From contig CP136068.1 in the NCBI GenBank assembly GCA_032622095.1, positions 59,668,025 through 59,732,024 on the forward strand: DNA of 64,000 nucleotides, written 5' to 3'. Made by a program: the position numbers and the translations under genes. This stretch comes from Siphonodentalium dalli (lineage: Eukaryota; Mollusca; Scaphopoda; Gadilida; Siphonodentaliidae). A model generated the notes under the pieces. That model ran no database searches. It was not told the origin of the DNA and was given only the letters and a program-made list of their open reading frames with translations. Shown here in pieces: positions 45,841 through 57,879 of this stretch. Each line of letters starts with the position of its first letter. The first letter of the stretch is position 1.

Positions 45841-46889
45841 TATACATGGAAATGTGAGCATGGCCGGTCCCCTTCCTTTTTCAACTTTTATTATAAAGTA
45901 TACCAAAGACTTGAAATATCATATGGCATCTACTTCTATCATTATTTATGATCTATTTCGCCTTTACATGTAAAATCGAAAATAGTTTCGTTCCAACATG
46001 CCCCGGCCGGGTTGTTTGAAATTATTAGGGGCAAATTGGAACATCGACCGGGGTATGTCAGAACACTGATCGTATTATAGGGACACGTACATATGAAATC
46101 AATGTATAAAAGAGGTAAAACCACTAATATATTCCAAGAACTATATTAAATTGCTAGTATGAAACATAATAGCTGAGTCCGGTAAATAAAGTATGTTCGA
46201 GAAATCGTCATCACTGGAAAACGCAGCACCTGAAAACGTCGTTTCACATTCAGGAGGGACGTAGCAAGGTAAAATTTGGAAGGGGTGTTACTAACCGTGT
46301 TAGAGTTATCGATACAAATTAGGCCTATTCATCAACGAAAACGTATTGAAATCACATTTAGGACATGGTTTGCAAGCAACTGAGATGCATTGATCCATAA
46401 TTCCATCTGATTTTTTCCCATAATAGTTAATTATAGTACCTTGAGCAATGCATAATTTTGATGGAGTTTTCCGTAAGTCGCACTATATATGGGGACACAA
46501 TAATGGGTGTTCCAACATGCCCCGACCATGGTAAAAGGGTCTAATAGTACACGATCTTAAAAAGACACTAATTAATCGGTATTTTTTTTAGTTATGAGTG
46601 AAACGAAATGAAACTGGATCATGCAATTGGCATAATTTACACCCTTTAGGCCTATGTCTCGAAATTTTATCTTGAACATTGATGAAACCTGAAAATCTAA
46701 ATAATTACTTCATACCCCTCAAAAACGATTTTTGTTCATAACTCTTATACCATTCCGAGAATAGTCTGATATTTTTGGTGTTATTTGTGCATACAAGAGT
46801 GTTTTCTACAAATAAGTGGCAATTGTATAATTATGCTGTTTTATTTTTTAACAAGAGAAGTGGGGTGTTTCAATATACCTCACGTTCTA
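45841..46889. other. Spacer with CATGCCCCG motifs; no gene seen
   Basis: 'GTTCCAACATGCCCCG' at 45990 and 46509 and GGGGCA relics at 45828 suggest one old dispersed element, but its ends could not be fixed. No coding region. Confidence 0.4.
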
Positions 46890-49800
46890 ACGTGCACCGG
46901 TCTCCCATACGAACAGTTGCACTTCCTGAGTCCCGATGGACGTTGTTAAGATATGATCTCATTCAGACCACCCTACTGAAGAAGTACGGGCGATAATTTC
47001 TGGCATTAACCCTTTATTGTCCTGAGGCGTGGCATTAAACGTTGCACCTCTGGTAGGCCTATGCACAATAGATCGCTGACATACGAAAAGTTGCACTTCC
47101 TGAGTTCCGATGGACGTTGTTAAGATATGATCTCATCCAGACCACATACTGAAGAGGTACGGGCGATAATTTCTGGCATTAACCCTTTATTGTCCTGAGG
47201 CGTAGCATTAAACGTTGAACCTCTGCTATGTACAATAGGTCGCTGACATACGAAAAGTTGCACTTCCTGAGTCCGATGGACATTGTTATGATATGATCTC
47301 ACTCAGACCACCCTACTGAAGAAGTACGGGCGATAATTTCTGGCATTAACCCTTTATTGTCCTGAGGCGTGGCATTAAACGTTGAACCTCTGCTATGTAC
47401 AATAGGTCGCTGACATACGAAAAGTTGCACTTCCTGAGTCCGATGGACATTGTTATGATATGATCTCACTCAGACCACCCTACTGATGAAGTACGGGCGA
47501 TAATTTCTGGCATTAACCCTTTATTGTCCTGATGCGTGGCATTAAACGTTGGCCCTCTGGTATGTACAATAGGTCGCTGACAAACGAAAAGTTGCACTTC
47601 CTGAGTCCCGATGGACGTTGTTAAAATATGATCTCATTCAGACCACCCTACTGAAGAAGTACGAGCGATAATTTCTGGCATTAACCCTTTATTGTCCTGA
47701 GGCGTGGCATTAAACGTTGAACCTCTGCTATGTACAATAGGTCGCTGACATACGAAAAGTTGCACTTCCTGAGTCCCGATGGACATTGTTATGATATGTT
47801 CTCATTCAGACCACCCTATTGAAGAAGTAAGGGCGATAATTTCTGGCATTAACCCTTTATTGTCCTGATGTGTGGCATTAAACGATGAACCTCTGCTATG
47901 TACAATAGGTCGCTGACAAACGAAAAGTTGCACTTCCTGAGTCCCGATGGACGTTGTTAAAATATGATCTCATTCAGACCACCCTACTGAAGAAGTACGA
48001 GCGATAATTTCTGGCATTAACCCTTTATTGTCCTGAGGCGTGGCATTAAACGTTGGACCTCTGGTATGTACAATAGGTCGCTGACATATGAAAAGTTGCA
48101 CTTCCTGAGTCCCGATGGACATTGTTATGATATGATCTCATTCAGACCACCCTACTGAAGAAGTACGGGCGATAATTTCTGGCATTAACCCTTTATTGTC
48201 CTGAGGCGTGGCATTAAACGTTGAACCTCTGCTATGTACAATAGGTCGCTGACATACGAAAAGTTGCACTTCCTGAGTCCCGATGGACATTGTTATGATA
48301 TGATCTCATTCAGACCACCCTACTGAAGAAGTACGGGCGATAATTTCTGACATTAACCCTTTATTGTCCTGAGGCGTGGCATTAAACGTTGGACCTCTGG
48401 TATGTACAATAGGTCGCTGACATACGAAAAGTTGCACTTCCTGAGTCCCGATGGACGTTGTTATGATATGATCTCATTCAGACCACCCTACTGAAGAAGT
48501 ACGGGCGATAATTTCTGACATTAACCCTTTATTGTCCTGAGGCGTGGCATTAAACGTTGAACCTCTGCTATGTACAATAGGTCGCTGACATACGAAAAGT
48601 TGCACTTCCTGAGTCCCGATGGACATTGTTATGATATGATCTCATTCAGACCACCCTACTGAAGAAGTACGGGCGATAATTTCTGGCATTAACCCTTTAT
48701 TGTCCTGAGGCGTGGCATTAAACGTTGAACCTCTGCTATGTACAATAGGTCGCTGACATACGAAAAGTTGCACTTGCTGAGTCCCGATGGACATTGTTAT
48801 GATTTGATCTCATTCAGACCAACCTACTGAAGAAGTATGGTCGATAATTTCTGGAATTAACCCTTTATTGTCCTGAGGCGTGGCATTAAACGTTGGACCT
48901 CTGGTATGTACAATAGGTCGCTGACATACGAAAACTTGCACTTCCTGAGTCCCGATGGACGTTGTTAAGCTATGATCTCATTCAGACCACCCTACTGAAG
49001 AAGTACGGGCGATAATTTCTGGCATTAACCCTTTATTGTCCTGAGGCGTGGCATTAAACGTTGAACCTCTGCTATGTACAATAGGTCGCTGACATACGAA
49101 AAGTTGCACTTCCTGAGTCCGATGGACATTGTTATGATATGATCTCATTCAGACCACCCTACTGAAGAAGTACGGGCGATAATTTCTGGCATTAACCCTT
49201 TATTGTCCTGATGCGTGTCATTAAACGTTGGCCCTCTGGTATGTACAATAGGTCGCTGACATACGAAAAGTTTCACTTCCTGAGTCCCGATGGACGTTGT
49301 TAAGATATGATCTCATTCAAACCACCCTACTGAAGAAGTACGGGCGATAATTTCTGGCATTAACCCTTTATTGTCCTGAGGCGTGGCATTAAACGTTGAA
49401 CCTCTGCTATGTACAATAGGTCGCTGACATACGAAAAGTTGCACTTCCTGAGTCCGATGGACATTGTTATGATATGATCTCACTCAGACCACCCTACTGA
49501 AGAAGTACGGGCGATAATTTCTGGCATTAACCCTTTATTGTCCTGATGCGTGGCATTAAACGTTGGCCCTCTGGTATGTACAATAGGTCGCTGACATACG
49601 AAAAGTTTCACTTCCTGAGTCCCGATGGACGTTGTTAAGATATGATCTCATTCAAACCACCCTACTGAAGAAGTACGGGCGATAATTTCTGGCATTAACC
49701 CTTTATTGTCCTGAGGCGTGGCATTAAACGTTGAACCTCTGCTATGTACAATAGGTCGCTGACATACGAAAAGTTGCACTTCCTGAGTCCCGATGGACAT

Positions 49801-51016
49801 TGTTATGATATGATCTCATTCAGACCACCCTATTGAAGAAGTAAGGGCGATAATTTCTGGCATTAACCCTTTATTGTCCTGATGTGTGGCATTAAACGAC
49901 GAACCTCTGCTATGTACAATAGGTCGCTGACAAACGAAAAGTTGCACTTCCTGAGTCCCGATGGACGTTGTTATAATATGATCTCATTCAGACCACCCTA
50001 CTGAAGAAGTACGAGCGATAATTTCTGGCATTAACCCTTTATTGTCCTGAGGCGTGGCATTAAACGTTGGACCTCTGGTATGTACAATAGGTCGCTGACA
50101 TACGAAAAGTTGCACTTCCTGAGTCCCGATGGACATTGTTATGATATGATCTCATTCAGACCACCCTACTGAAGAAGTACGGGCGATAATTTCTGGCATT
50201 AACCCTTTATTGTCCTGAGGCGTGGCATTAAACGTTGAACCTCTGCTATGTACAATATGTCGCTGACATACGAAAAGTTGCACTTCCTGAGTCCCGATGG
50301 ACATTGTTATGATTTGATCTCATTCAGACCAACCTACTGAAGAAGTATGGTCGATAATTTCTGGAATTAACCCTTTATTGTCCTGAGGCGTGGCATTAAA
50401 CGTTGGACCTCTGGTATGTACAATAGGTCGCTGACATACGAAAAGTTGCACTTCCTGAGTCCCGATGGACGTTGTTAAGCTATGATCTCATTCAGACCAC
50501 CCTACTGAAGAAGTACGAGCGATAATTTCTGACATTGACCATTTATTGTCCGGAGGCGTGGCATTAAACGTTGGACCTCTGGTATGTACAATAGGTCGCT
50601 GACATACAAAAAGTTGCACTTCCTGAGTTCCGATGGACGTTGTTAAGATATGATGTCATCCAGACCACTTACTGAAGAGGCACGGGCGATAATTTCTGGC
50701 ATTAACCCTTTATTGTCCTGAGGCGTGGCATTAAACGTTGAACCTCTGCTATGTACAATAGGTCGCTGACATACGAAAAGTTGCACTTCCTGAGTCCCGA
50801 TGGACATTGTTATGATATGATCTCATTCAGACCACCCTACTGAAGAAGTACGGGCGATAATTTCTGGCATTAACCATTTATTGTCCGGAGGCGTGGCATT
50901 AAACGTTGAACCTCTGCTATGTACAATAGGTCGCTGAGATACAAAAAGTTGCACTTCCTGAGTCCAGATGGACATTGTTATGATTTGATCTCATTCAGAC
51001 CACCCTACTGAAGAAT
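46890..51016 (+). repeat. ~168-bp satellite array 1 (about 24 monomers)
   Basis: The monomer of 167-168 bp is marked by GGTCGCTGACATACGAAAAG, TTGCACTTCCTGAGTCCCG, GACCACCCTACTGAAG, GATAATTTCTGGCATTAACC and GGCGTGGCATTAAACGTTG. The anchor CGCTGAC recurs at 47241, 47408, 47575, 47743, 47911, 48079 and so on. Rare variants reveal longer periods: GATTTGATCTC with AAGTATGGTC at 48801 and 50311 (1510 bp, nine monomers), and GAAGTAAGGGC with GATGTGTGGC at 47821 and 49835 (2014 bp, twelve monomers). Monomers at both edges are more diverged. The length is near a nucleosome repeat, as in many centromeric or heterochromatic satellites; no such role is shown. Confidence 0.95.
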
Positions 51017-51400
51017 TGGTTTCCGTCACCCGTTATTACCCAAACTATAGAAGTTCGAACTGCGTAGTTCGTGATTATTGTAAAGTGCGATGTTGTCAAA
51101 TGTCAGTAACGACCCGGAGAGCGCTTTGGGAAGTGCGCACGGGCTGTCAAGGTGTGGTCAGGGGTGTCATAATTGATTAAAATATGTTTCTGTGACCCGT
51201 GATGACCAAGACTATAGGAGTTTGAACTGCTTGGCTCATGATTATTGTAGAGTGGGTACATGCCGATGACGGTGCCAAATATCAGTGCTCAGGGTGGAGT
51301 GGAAAGTACGCATGGCCTCTTAAAGTGGGGTTATGTATGTCGTATTGGTTTAAACGAGGTTTCCGTGATCCCTGATTGCCTCATTTTATTGCAATTGCCC
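51017..51400. repeat. Diverged ~165-bp direct repeat beside satellite 1
   Basis: 'GGTTTCCGT.A', 'CCAA.ACTATAG.AGTT.GAACTGC' and 'GATTATTGTA.AGTG' occur at 51018, again from 51185, and a partial copy lies near 51358. Confidence 0.65.
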
Positions 51401-51476
51401 CATTCTAGGTATTAAAGGAACGGTTGCTGCATGGTCACGGTGTCCTCTTGTCATTGTCAGTTTACGAAGTGTCGGA

Positions 51477-51505
51477 TTATTATTATTATTATTATTATTA
51501 TTATT
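51477..51505. repeat. (ATT)n microsatellite
   Basis: Pure TAT/ATT trinucleotide run. Confidence 0.95.
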
Positions 51506-52700
51506 GGGGTAAACAGCACCAAGTGCACGACTCTCCGCATAAAGTTGCATCTTTCTTTTGATTTGATAATAAACGCTCTTTATTTGCTAATGGTTAGTGC
51601 CTCTTTAAGTTATTTGATGTCAACATAACCTATGGCGTGACATTCCCCGCGTAATTTTACTTTTGTGTACCACTTTTCTCTCGTATTTTCGGGGCTAATA
51701 ATAAACGCAAGTTATGTATCATACAAATGACTACCCCCCCCCCCCCCTTAAGTCATATGAGGTCAAATGTGCCTACCCCATGACATTACCCTGCAAATCC
51801 TTGGTTGTGTCCTGGGATGGTCCGGAGTGCCGCTGCAGCGCGTGTCGGTAGTGGCATATACATGTATATGTATTGTGATATGCTTCTGACATACAGATAT
51901 ACTAGCAGGGGGTTTGGGGAGTCTCTGGATACTGGACACCCACCCATGCCGTCAAATCGGTCGAAAGCGACATTTAAAAAAATAAGGAATATGGAATAAG
52001 TTCCAAATGTCATGTTCGTGGATTGTAGTAGGTGGCAAAGAAGCCAGTGAAAGCATTCCAGAGCCCATAGACACCCCAAACCAGCCCATTTTAAACATTT
52101 AACTTTTAACTATTAATGATCAAATAAGGTAAACAACACAATTACAAATAGTCTGATAATATTGTTACTACAGGAAAATTTTGTTTTAAAGCATCCCTTT
52201 CCGAACCCAGAATATCTAGGGTGAGGGTCGCCTTACGACTGTGGTGTCGTAGTACGTGATCGAACGGTGTCATCCAGGGCGAAGGGAATAACATCACCTT
52301 ACTGTCCACGGTACACCACGATAAGTTGGTGCTAGCCTCACCATCACCACATAGCCACTGAACCGACACAGTAGCCAAAGACACCCCCTCACCTATTCAA
52401 AAATTCCTTTTTCTCTTATCTTACTGGAAGTGGCAAATTTAAATTATCCATACTGATTTCTCTGGTGTTTCTTCTCTTATGTTTCTTGTTTTCTGTTTTC
52501 TGTTTTTTTAAATTAAATTAGAAATTTTAGTACTTGATAAATAACATTTTTAGCTGTTGTCAGTTAGGTAGTTTAACTATGATTCAATTTATTTTCATTT
52601 GCATAAAATTGATATGTTACCCTGTGCTATGTGTGTGTTTATTACGCCACATGTGGTGTAAGTTGTTTCGGAGATTTTGATATTCTGTGGTCGACTGGGC
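51506..52700. other. No supported gene; two unexplained minus-strand frames
   Basis: Poly-C at 51734-51748. Frames at 51786-52079 (97 aa) and 52142-52384 (80 aa) on the minus strand have more protein-like composition than most here (for example LCGDGEASTNLSWCTVDSK). I recognise no family in them, see no splice context, and do not call them genes. Confidence 0.35.
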
Positions 52701-52734
52701 GAATGCATTGTGTGAGATTTGTTTTGTTTTGACG

Positions 52735-53260
52735 TGATCGCGTTTTGGAGAAGCTCAGAGCACCGTTTCTCCCTTCCCAATCATCAAAATCACCGCAATC
52801 GGCACTTCGGGGTTAATAGCGTTGATATATAAAGAGCGTTCGTTTTCCGCAGTGTCTATATAAAGAGCGTCGTTTTCGCTATCTACTTATCTGTATGACG
52901 GAGATTTCACGACGGGAAGCGTTTGTTTTCAATTCAATGCAATGTTATCGCTCGAAATATTATGCAGAGAGATTTCACGACATTAGGACGGGTACGGCAG
53001 ACTCGAAATATTATGCAGAGAGATTTCCCGACGGGAAGCGTTTGTTTTCAATTCAATGCAATGTTATCGTACAGAGATTTCACGACGGGAAGTGTTTGTT
53101 TTCAATTCAATGCAATGTTATCACTCGAAATATTATGCAGAGAGATTTCACGACAAAGGACGGGTACGGGCAGGTTAAAAAAAAGAAAAAACAAAGAATG
53201 CGTTGTCTGTCGTTCCTAGGAAGGGGGGATTTCATCGGGTAAATTTTTCCGCCCGAAACA
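52735..53260. mobile_element. Helitron-like fragment B
   Basis: Contains 'CGCGTTTTGGAGAAGCTCAG', 'CCCAATCATCAAAATCACCG', TATAAAGAGCGT twice, a tandem of CGAAATATTATGCAGAGAGA with GACGGGAAGCGTTTGTTTTC (three to four copies, 52910-53150), 'AGGACGGGTACGG' and 'TCTGTCGTTCCTAGGAAGG'. The module order is the same as at 10825-11660 and 54900-55350. Confidence 0.6.
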
Positions 53261-53751
53261 AAACATTTAATTAAAACAATTTAAAATTAAAAAAATTAAA
53301 AAAAAAAAAAAAATTAAATTATAAAAAAGAAAAGAAAAAATAAATATTAAAAAATTCAGAAAAAAAATATATTTAATTTAAAACAAATTAAATTAATATT
53401 AAAAAAATAATTAAAAAAAAATAATTAAAAAAATGTCATGTTTCTGACCAACCACGCCAGTGGCGCGCATTGTGTGAAACATTCTTATGTCTGTCGTTCC
53501 TAGGAACGGGGGGAATTTTTCATCGGGTCAGTCTTAACCTTCAAACGGGTACCCACAAATTATATATTGTGACCCCGACATGACCTTGACCTTGAAAATG
53601 ATCAATTCAAGGTCAAATCGGGTAAAATATTGAAAAACCCAATATTAACTCATTGAAAAACACAAACAAAACATAAAACATTGTCATGTTTCTGACCAAG
53701 CACGCCAGTGGCGGACTAACCTGCTAGTCTACTATATAATTTGAGAACTCC

Positions 53752-53755
<4 letters not shown>
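53261..53755. repeat. A/T-rich (AATTAAAA)n stretch and TGACCTTGACC module
   Basis: Long AAAATTAAA low-complexity runs. Then 'TGTCATGTTTCTGACCAA.CACGCCAGTGGCG' appears twice (53435, 53682), around a GACCTTGACCTTGAAAATG / TCAAGGTCAAATCGGG module shared with 34612-35100. Confidence 0.7.
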
Positions 53756-53798
<43 letters not shown>

Positions 53799-54300
53799 GC
53801 TATATATATATATATATGTGTGTGTGTATATATGTATGTGGGTACTTCATGGAATCGAAAACACGTTGACGGATTGAGCTCAAACTTCCTATGTAAGTGT
53901 AAAATCACACCGACACCGCCGTGGTCGCGTTTTGGAGAAGCTCAGAGCACCCGTTCTCCAATCTCAGTCACAAAACGGCACTGCGGTGGTTAAGACATCA
54001 ACGATCTTTATATTGACCTTATACGGAGGTGTTAACAATCAACGCTCTTTATTGCAATGGACGTGGCCAAACGGCTGACCCCATGCGTCCGAAATACGGA
54101 TGCGGATTCCAATGGACGTGGCTAAACGACTGACCCCATGCGTCCGAAATACGGATGCGGACGAAATGCAATTATCTCGACTAAAAAGGCAGAATTGATC
54201 TAAGAGCTCGAAATATTATGCAGAGGGACGTACGCTCTGAAGTTTAGGACGGGGAGGACGGGTACCATGAATTAACTCATTTAAAAACAAAGAATGCGTT
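53756..54300. mobile_element. Helitron-like fragment C
   Basis: A TA/GTGTGT leader (53755-53840) is followed by 'CATGGAATCGAAAACACG', 'GAGCTCAAACTTCCTATG', 'GCGTTTTGGAGAAGCTC', and a repeat of 'CCAATGGACGTGGC.AAACG' with 'CCCCATGCGTCCGAAATACG' (54055, 54110). Confidence 0.6.
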
Positions 54301-54700
54301 ATCTCGGAAACGGGTGGAGCTATCGACTTGAAATTTGCAATGTGAATGTATCTTGTCCCGGATACAAATTTTATCGGGTCGCCGAGCCCGTGCGACGCCA
54401 GCTTCGCGCATGCGCAGACCAGATCTCGGAAAAGGGTGGAGCTATCGACTTGAAATTTGGTATGTGAATGAATCTTGCCCCGGATACGAATTTTATCGGG
54501 TCGCCGAACCCGTTTCGACGCCAGCTTCGCGCATGCGCAGACGAGATCTCGGAAACGGGTGGAGCTATCGACTTGAAATTTGCTATGTGAATGTATCTTG
54601 CCCCGGATACGAATTTTATCGGGTCGCCGAGCCCGTGCGACGCAAGCAGACCAGATTTCGGAAACGGGTGGAGCTATCGACTTGAAATTTGGTTAAATTA
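54301..54700. repeat. ~122-bp tandem repeat (CGGGTGGAGCTATCGACTTG)
   Basis: GGGTGGAGC at 54312, 54434, 54557 and 54666. Each unit has TATCGACTTGAAATTTG, CCCGGATAC.AATTTTATCGG, GGTCGCCGA.CCCGT and CTTCGCGCATGCGCAGAC. The repeat is shared with 56041-56590, the Helitron 3' part. Confidence 0.85.
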
Positions 54701-55980
54701 AAAAAATGTCATGTTTCTGAAACAAAGCCATGAGACGAATGCCGCCAGTGGCGGGCTAACCTGCTAGTCTACTATATAATTTGAGACTTCCGTATATGTG
54801 TATATATGTATATGTGTACTTTATAGAATCGAAAACGACTGCACCCATCGAGCTCAAATTTCGTATATAAGTGTAAAATCCCACGGACACCGCCGTGGTC
54901 GCGTTTTGGAGAAGCTCAGAGCGCCGTTTCTCCCTTCCCAATCATCAAAATCACCGCAATCGCCACTTCGGGGTTAATAGCGTTGATATATAAAGAGCGT
55001 TCGTTTTCCGCAGTGTCTATATAAAGAGGGTCGTTTTCGCTATCTACTTATCTGTATGACGGGAGTCTGACAATTCAATGCAATGTTATCGCTCGAAATA
55101 TTTCACGACATTAGGACGGGTACGGCAGACTCGAATTATTATGCAGAGAGACACAACGGGAAGCGTTTGTTTTCAATGCAATGTTATCGTAGAGAGACGT
55201 TTGTTTTCAATGCAATGCAATGTTATCGCTCGAAATATTATGCAGAAAGATTTCATGACATTAGGACGGGTACGGGCAGGTTAAAAAAAAAAGAAAAAAA
55301 AGAATGCGTTGTCTGTCGTTCCTAGGAAGGGGGGATTTCATCGGGTAAATTTTTCAGCCAGAAACAAAAAATTTAATTAAAACAATTTAAAATTAAAAAA
55401 ATTAAAAAATAATTTTTAAAATGTCATGTTTCTGACCAACCTCGGATAAAATTTAAAAACAAAAAATTAAATTAAAAAATTAAAAAGGCTCATTGAAAAA
55501 CAACAAAAATAACTCATTGAAAAACAAAAAATTAAATTAAATATTTTATTTTAAAAATTAATTAAAAAAATTAATTAAAACTTAAAAATTGTCATGTTTC
55601 TGACTATTGCCGCCAGTGGCGGGCTAACATGCTAGTCTCATATATATTTTGAAGACCTCTGTCTGTCTGTATGTCCTTTATAGAATCGAAAACGGGTTGA
55701 CCGATCGAGACCAAACTTCCTATCCAAAGGTAAAATCCCACGGGAATCGTCGACGTCGCATTTTGGAGAAGCACAGAGCACCCATTCTCCACTCTCAGTC
55801 ACAAAAAACGGCACTGCGGTGGTTAATCAAGTGATAATTTAATGAGCGTTTGTTTTTGACGCATCGCTATAAAGAGCGTTTGTTTACCATTCAACGTTAT
55901 TAGCATCTGCAGAAAGATATACGGGCCATAGTACTCTTACAACATTTATGCAATATAATTGCCTCAAAGTGTATGTATGA
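54701..55980. mobile_element. Helitron-like fragments D and E
   Basis: Two more copies of the module series, starting at 'TATAGAATCGAAAACG' (54822 and 55680). The 55640-55700 copy has a 'GACCTCTGTCTGTCTGTATG' leader. The boundary phrase 'TGCCGCCAGTGGCGGGCTAAC' with 'TGCTAGTCT' precedes both at ~54740 and ~55608. Confidence 0.6.
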
Positions 55981-56033
55981 CACTTAGGTCAGGGCTTATG
56001 GTGGGTAGTTAGTGTGCGGCGCCCACTTCGCGC

Positions 56034-56599
56034 ATGCGCAGACGAGATATCGGAAACGGGTGGAGCTATCGACTTGAAATTTGCTATGTGAATGTATCTT
56101 GCCCCGGATACGAATTTTATCGGGTCGGTTCTCGACCGATCGGGACGAAACTTGGTACGTGTACATGTAGTTTGACCAGGCGGTCGACGTTGTTGTATTG
56201 GCGAGCCCGTGCGGCGCCCGCTTCGCGCATGCGCAGACGAGATCTCGAAAACGGGTGGAGCTATCGACTTGAAATTTGCTATGTGAATGTATCTTACCCC
56301 GGATACGAATTTTATCGGGTCGGTTCTCGACCGATCGGGACGAAACTTGGTACGTGTACATGTAGTTTGACCAGGCGGTCGACGTTGTTGTATTGGCGAG
56401 CCCGTGCGGCGCCCGCTTCGCGCATGCGCAGACGAGATCTCGGAAACGGGTGGAGCTATCGACTTGAAATTTGCTATGTGAATGTATCTTACCCCGGATT
56501 TTATCGGGTCGCCGAGCCCGTGCGACGCCAGCTTCGCGCATGCGCAGACCAGATCTCGGAAACGGGTGGAGCTATCGACTTGAAATTTGGTTTTTGAAT
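56034..56599 (+). repeat. 195-bp tandem units of the Helitron 3' region
   Basis: GACGAGAT at 56041, 56236 and 56431 (195 bp), then GACCAGAT at 56546 (115 bp). The short unit lacks the ~80-bp module with 'GGTTCTCGACCGATCGGGAC' and 'GACCAGGCGGTCGACG'. The long opposite-strand frames of 181 and 187 aa result from a period divisible by three and are not believed to be proteins. Confidence 0.85.
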
Positions 56600-56629
56600 A
56601 GCCCGGACAACGTCGGGCTCATCGGCTAG
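56600..56629 (+). mobile_element. Helitron 3' terminus (hairpin + CTAG)
   Basis: The hairpin AGCCCGG-ACAA-CGTCGGGCT (56600-56619) is followed by CATCGG and CTAG (56626-56629), then T. This matches the known Helitron 3' end (short hairpin, spacer, CTRR, insertion next to T). Directly after it, homology to the dispersed repeat at 41955-42080 begins, so the boundary is supported by an independent copy of the target. Confidence 0.8.
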
Positions 56630-56630
56630 T

Positions 56631-56770
56631 AATATAAATAATCTGATAGCCTGAAAATAATGTATAACCCATTGGGAGCCCCTAGTGTAGTGAAGTGAAT
56701 TATGGGTAATTTTAACAGGAGTGCGCATGCCTGTTCTGTTGGAGTAACCGCTATCTTTTATTTTCTGGTC
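56631..56770. repeat. Dispersed repeat copy, Helitron target
   Basis: 'AATATAAATAATCTGATAGC' through 'TTGGGAGCCCCTAGTGTAGTG' and 'GGAGTGCGCATGCCTGTT' matches 41945-42070 with few changes. Confidence 0.85.
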
Positions 56771-56820
56771 ATCAAGTCAAAATTGTATCGTATACACAAT
56801 GTGTTTGTACCGATGGATGT

Positions 56821-56898
56821 ATCGTGACTCGACTCGTTTTCGTGGTCATATAGGCCCTATATATAACCTATGATCACGAAAACGAGCAGAGTCGCGAT
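56821..56898. repeat. 30-bp-arm hairpin
   Basis: ATCGTGACTCGACTCGTTTT...GTCATA and TATGATCACGAAAACGAGCA...GCGAT pair with three or four mismatches around an 18-nt loop. Confidence 0.85.
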
Positions 56899-57329
56899 AT
56901 CTGATAGAATTCCAGGAATCGTACATTCACTTTCTATAAAATAGATTCACTGAATCTGCCGCGGAATTCCCAAAATTGTAGGCTACTTTCATTTTCAATA
57001 GGATTTTCCGAATTTCCACTTTCACTTTTCACTGTTACAACGCAAAGCGACCTTAGTTGACCCAGATATATGGCACACTGGCTGAGTCCATGACAAATAA
57101 TGTATGTAGCATTGCTTCCTTCATTGAATTAAAGCTCACCTCGTTAAAACGCATGTCAATCGTATTTGTTTACAAATTGCATTGGGTGCGACGATTTTCA
57201 GTAGGGCCCTATTTGCGGAGGTCACTTTGCGGAAGTCCCCGAATTCGCGGAGGTCCCCTAAAATGGGCGATATATGTAGATTTTAATGAGGGAACGGGTG
57301 CGTATAGGGACATGACAATCTGCGGGATG

Positions 57330-57850
57330 GGATGGGTATGGGACAAAACGACAATCTGCGGGATAGAATTTCAAATTGCGTGGGACGGCCGATATCTCGA
57401 GGAATACAGGGCGTAGGGGGCTTATTTTGGTGTCTAACGAAAGGGCCACATTCGCCCTATCCACACATATTAACCCCGCCACTGACCGGACACCAGAAGT
57501 TGCATTATTTTGATCGATAACTGACCTAACATGGGGTGGAATTTGGGATAGAATGACAATCTGCGGGACAGGATTTTCAAATTGCGTGGGACGGCCGATA
57601 TCTCGAGGAATACAGCGCGCAGAGGGCTCCTTTTGGTGTCTAACGAAAGGTCCACACTCGCCCTATCCACAAACATTAACCCCGCCACTGACCGAACACG
57701 GAAGTTACATTATTCGATCGACAACTGACCTAACATAAAATGCTACAAACACGAAAAACTGCGTTCGACATTAATGTTTAGAATTTAGATTTCTCGATGA
57801 ATACGCTAGCAAACAACAAGTTTTAGGTATCAAATAACACCACCGCGTAT
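57330..57850 (+). repeat. Left arm of a ~2.4-kb inverted repeat
   Basis: Two tandem ~210-bp copies of 'GACAATCTGCGGGA', 'TCAAATTGCGTGGGACGGCC', 'GATATCTCGAGGAATACAG', 'GGTGTCTAACGAAAGG' and 'TTAACCCCGCCACTGACCG'. Then 'CACGAAAAACTGCGTTCGAC' and 'GCAAACAACAAGTTTTAGGT'. The same sequence is inverted at 59245-59760. Confidence 0.9.
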
Positions 57851-57879
57851 GACCGTCGAATGATATATTCATATGAGAA

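Noticed and set aside
45828-46540. A transposon bounded by GGGGCATCCTA and ATGCCCCG motifs
   Set aside because: Ends do not align as inverted repeats and no target duplication was found.
46890-51016. CRISPR-like regular repeats
   Set aside because: Monomers are contiguous without unique spacers and are 168 bp; a eukaryotic satellite.
52142-52384. 80-aa minus-strand frame as a gene fragment
   Set aside because: Composition is protein-like, but there is no recognisable family, splice context or start; kept only as a remark.
55996-56597. Opposed 181- and 187-aa ORFs
   Set aside because: The 195-bp period is a multiple of three, so a stop-free unit gives long frames on both strands. They lie in Helitron tandem DNA.
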